Positions 6,286 through 6,629 of a stretch of DNA of 6,629 nt are shown here, one piece after another (the stretch's first letter is position 1; every line of letters starts with the position of its first letter). The DNA comes from UBA12087 sp964370815. GTDB lineage: Bacteria > Chloroflexota > Anaerolineae > Anaerolineales > Villigracilaceae. The stretch lies in the NCBI GenBank assembly GCA_964370815.1, contig CAYJKQ010000040.1, positions 1 through 6,629 on the forward strand. Reading direction: 5' to 3'. The position numbers were made by a program, and so were the translations under genes. Below the pieces are notes generated by a model, which was not told the DNA's origin, did not search any database, and saw only the letters and a list, made by a program, of their open reading frames with translations.

Positions 6286-6629
6286 TCAAATACATTGCCT
6301 GCAATCCGGGCAAAGACCATAAAACGTGATCTGCGAACGAATGATTTTAAAGCCGGAAGTGTTCTCCAGATTTTTGAGCAGGGAATTGTCGATCTCCAGC
6401 TCTCCGTCCAGGATCTGGTCGCAATTCGTGCAAATTAAGTGAGGGTGCGGGTCCGACCTGTTGCCATCGTAATGACTGTCGTCGTGCAGGTCTATCTCCA
6501 GCACCTGCTTCAATTCCTTGAGCAAAGCCAGGGTCTTGTAGACGGTGGCATGGCTCATGGTGGGAAATTTCTACTTGATGCGGGTATGGAACTGCGCCGC
6601 GCTGGGGTGATCCTCGCTGGCAGCGATCA
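6286..6629 (-). pseudogene. perR: PerR-like Fur-family peroxide regulator interrupted by an in-frame TAG; 5' end beyond window
   Basis: The minus-strand frame entering at the right edge reads EDHPSAAQFHTRIK, then TAG (6573-6571), then KFPTMSHATVYKTL, and continues to a TGA at 6288-6286. Both sides match the Fur/PerR fold in one frame, so this is a single nonsense codon and not a frameshift. Residues equal to B. subtilis PerR metal ligands are present: His37 (DHPSA), Asp85 (SHYD), His91 and His93 (DPHPH) and Asp104 (QILD). The structural zinc cysteines CTNC and CPDC are present too. Asp at the 104 position points to a peroxide-sensing PerR and not Fur. The stop falls just before the DNA-recognition helix. 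Restart at ATG 6558 would give 90 residues lacking most of the winged helix, and no ribosome site precedes it. The next gene, qNOR, starts after 102 bases. A sequencing error is the main alternative. Confidence 0.85.

Noticed and set aside
6286..6558. A complete 90-residue protein starting at ATG 6558
   Set aside because: It lacks most of the DNA-binding domain, has no ribosome site, and homologous PerR sequence continues upstream in the same frame past the TAG.

Overview
The window reads as a bacterial chromosomal segment in which every convincing gene lies on the minus strand. In transcription order (right to left) these are: a Fur/PerR-family regulator broken by an in-frame stop; a quinol-type nitric oxide reductase; a catalase-peroxidase (KatG); and, after a terminator, a leader with two nearly identical cyclic-di-GMP-I (GEMM-I) riboswitches ahead of an exported Pro/Thr-repeat protein that runs off the left edge. 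The surface protein has a fibronectin-like domain of a style I associate with Chloroflexota, especially Anaerolineae (SPxGTIT...PTFxW...GTYxWRxRAY...FTV). That lineage is a guess from remembered family style; no rRNA or marker gene is present.

Right part (about 3691-6629): a peroxide and NO defence cluster. The PerR-like frame keeps all the metal-site and zinc-site residues visible here. A TAG codon at 6571-6573 splits it inside the DNA-binding domain, so it is probably a pseudogene or a sequencing error. Next comes a full-length single-subunit NO reductase (NO to N2O with quinol electrons). Its 102-base upstream gap holds an FNR/DNR-like site and a perfect 15-base palindrome. KatG follows after a 210-base gap. 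This gap contains two overlapping or adjacent Fur-family-like boxes on top of the likely katG promoter, consistent with katG having been a PerR target.

Left part (1-1494): a strong intrinsic terminator closes katG. About 200 bases with only a weak promoter candidate follow. Then come aptamer 1, an intrinsic terminator, aptamer 2, a possible ribosome-site hairpin, and the start of the exported protein. That gene encodes a signal peptide, a beta-sandwich-like domain, six 15-residue Pro/Thr repeats and the start of a further domain. The layout suggests that c-di-GMP, through two stacked sensors, controls a cell-surface or secreted protein.

The most notable items are the tandem riboswitch with a terminator between the aptamers, and the amber-interrupted perR beside katG, which carries a matching operator-like site.
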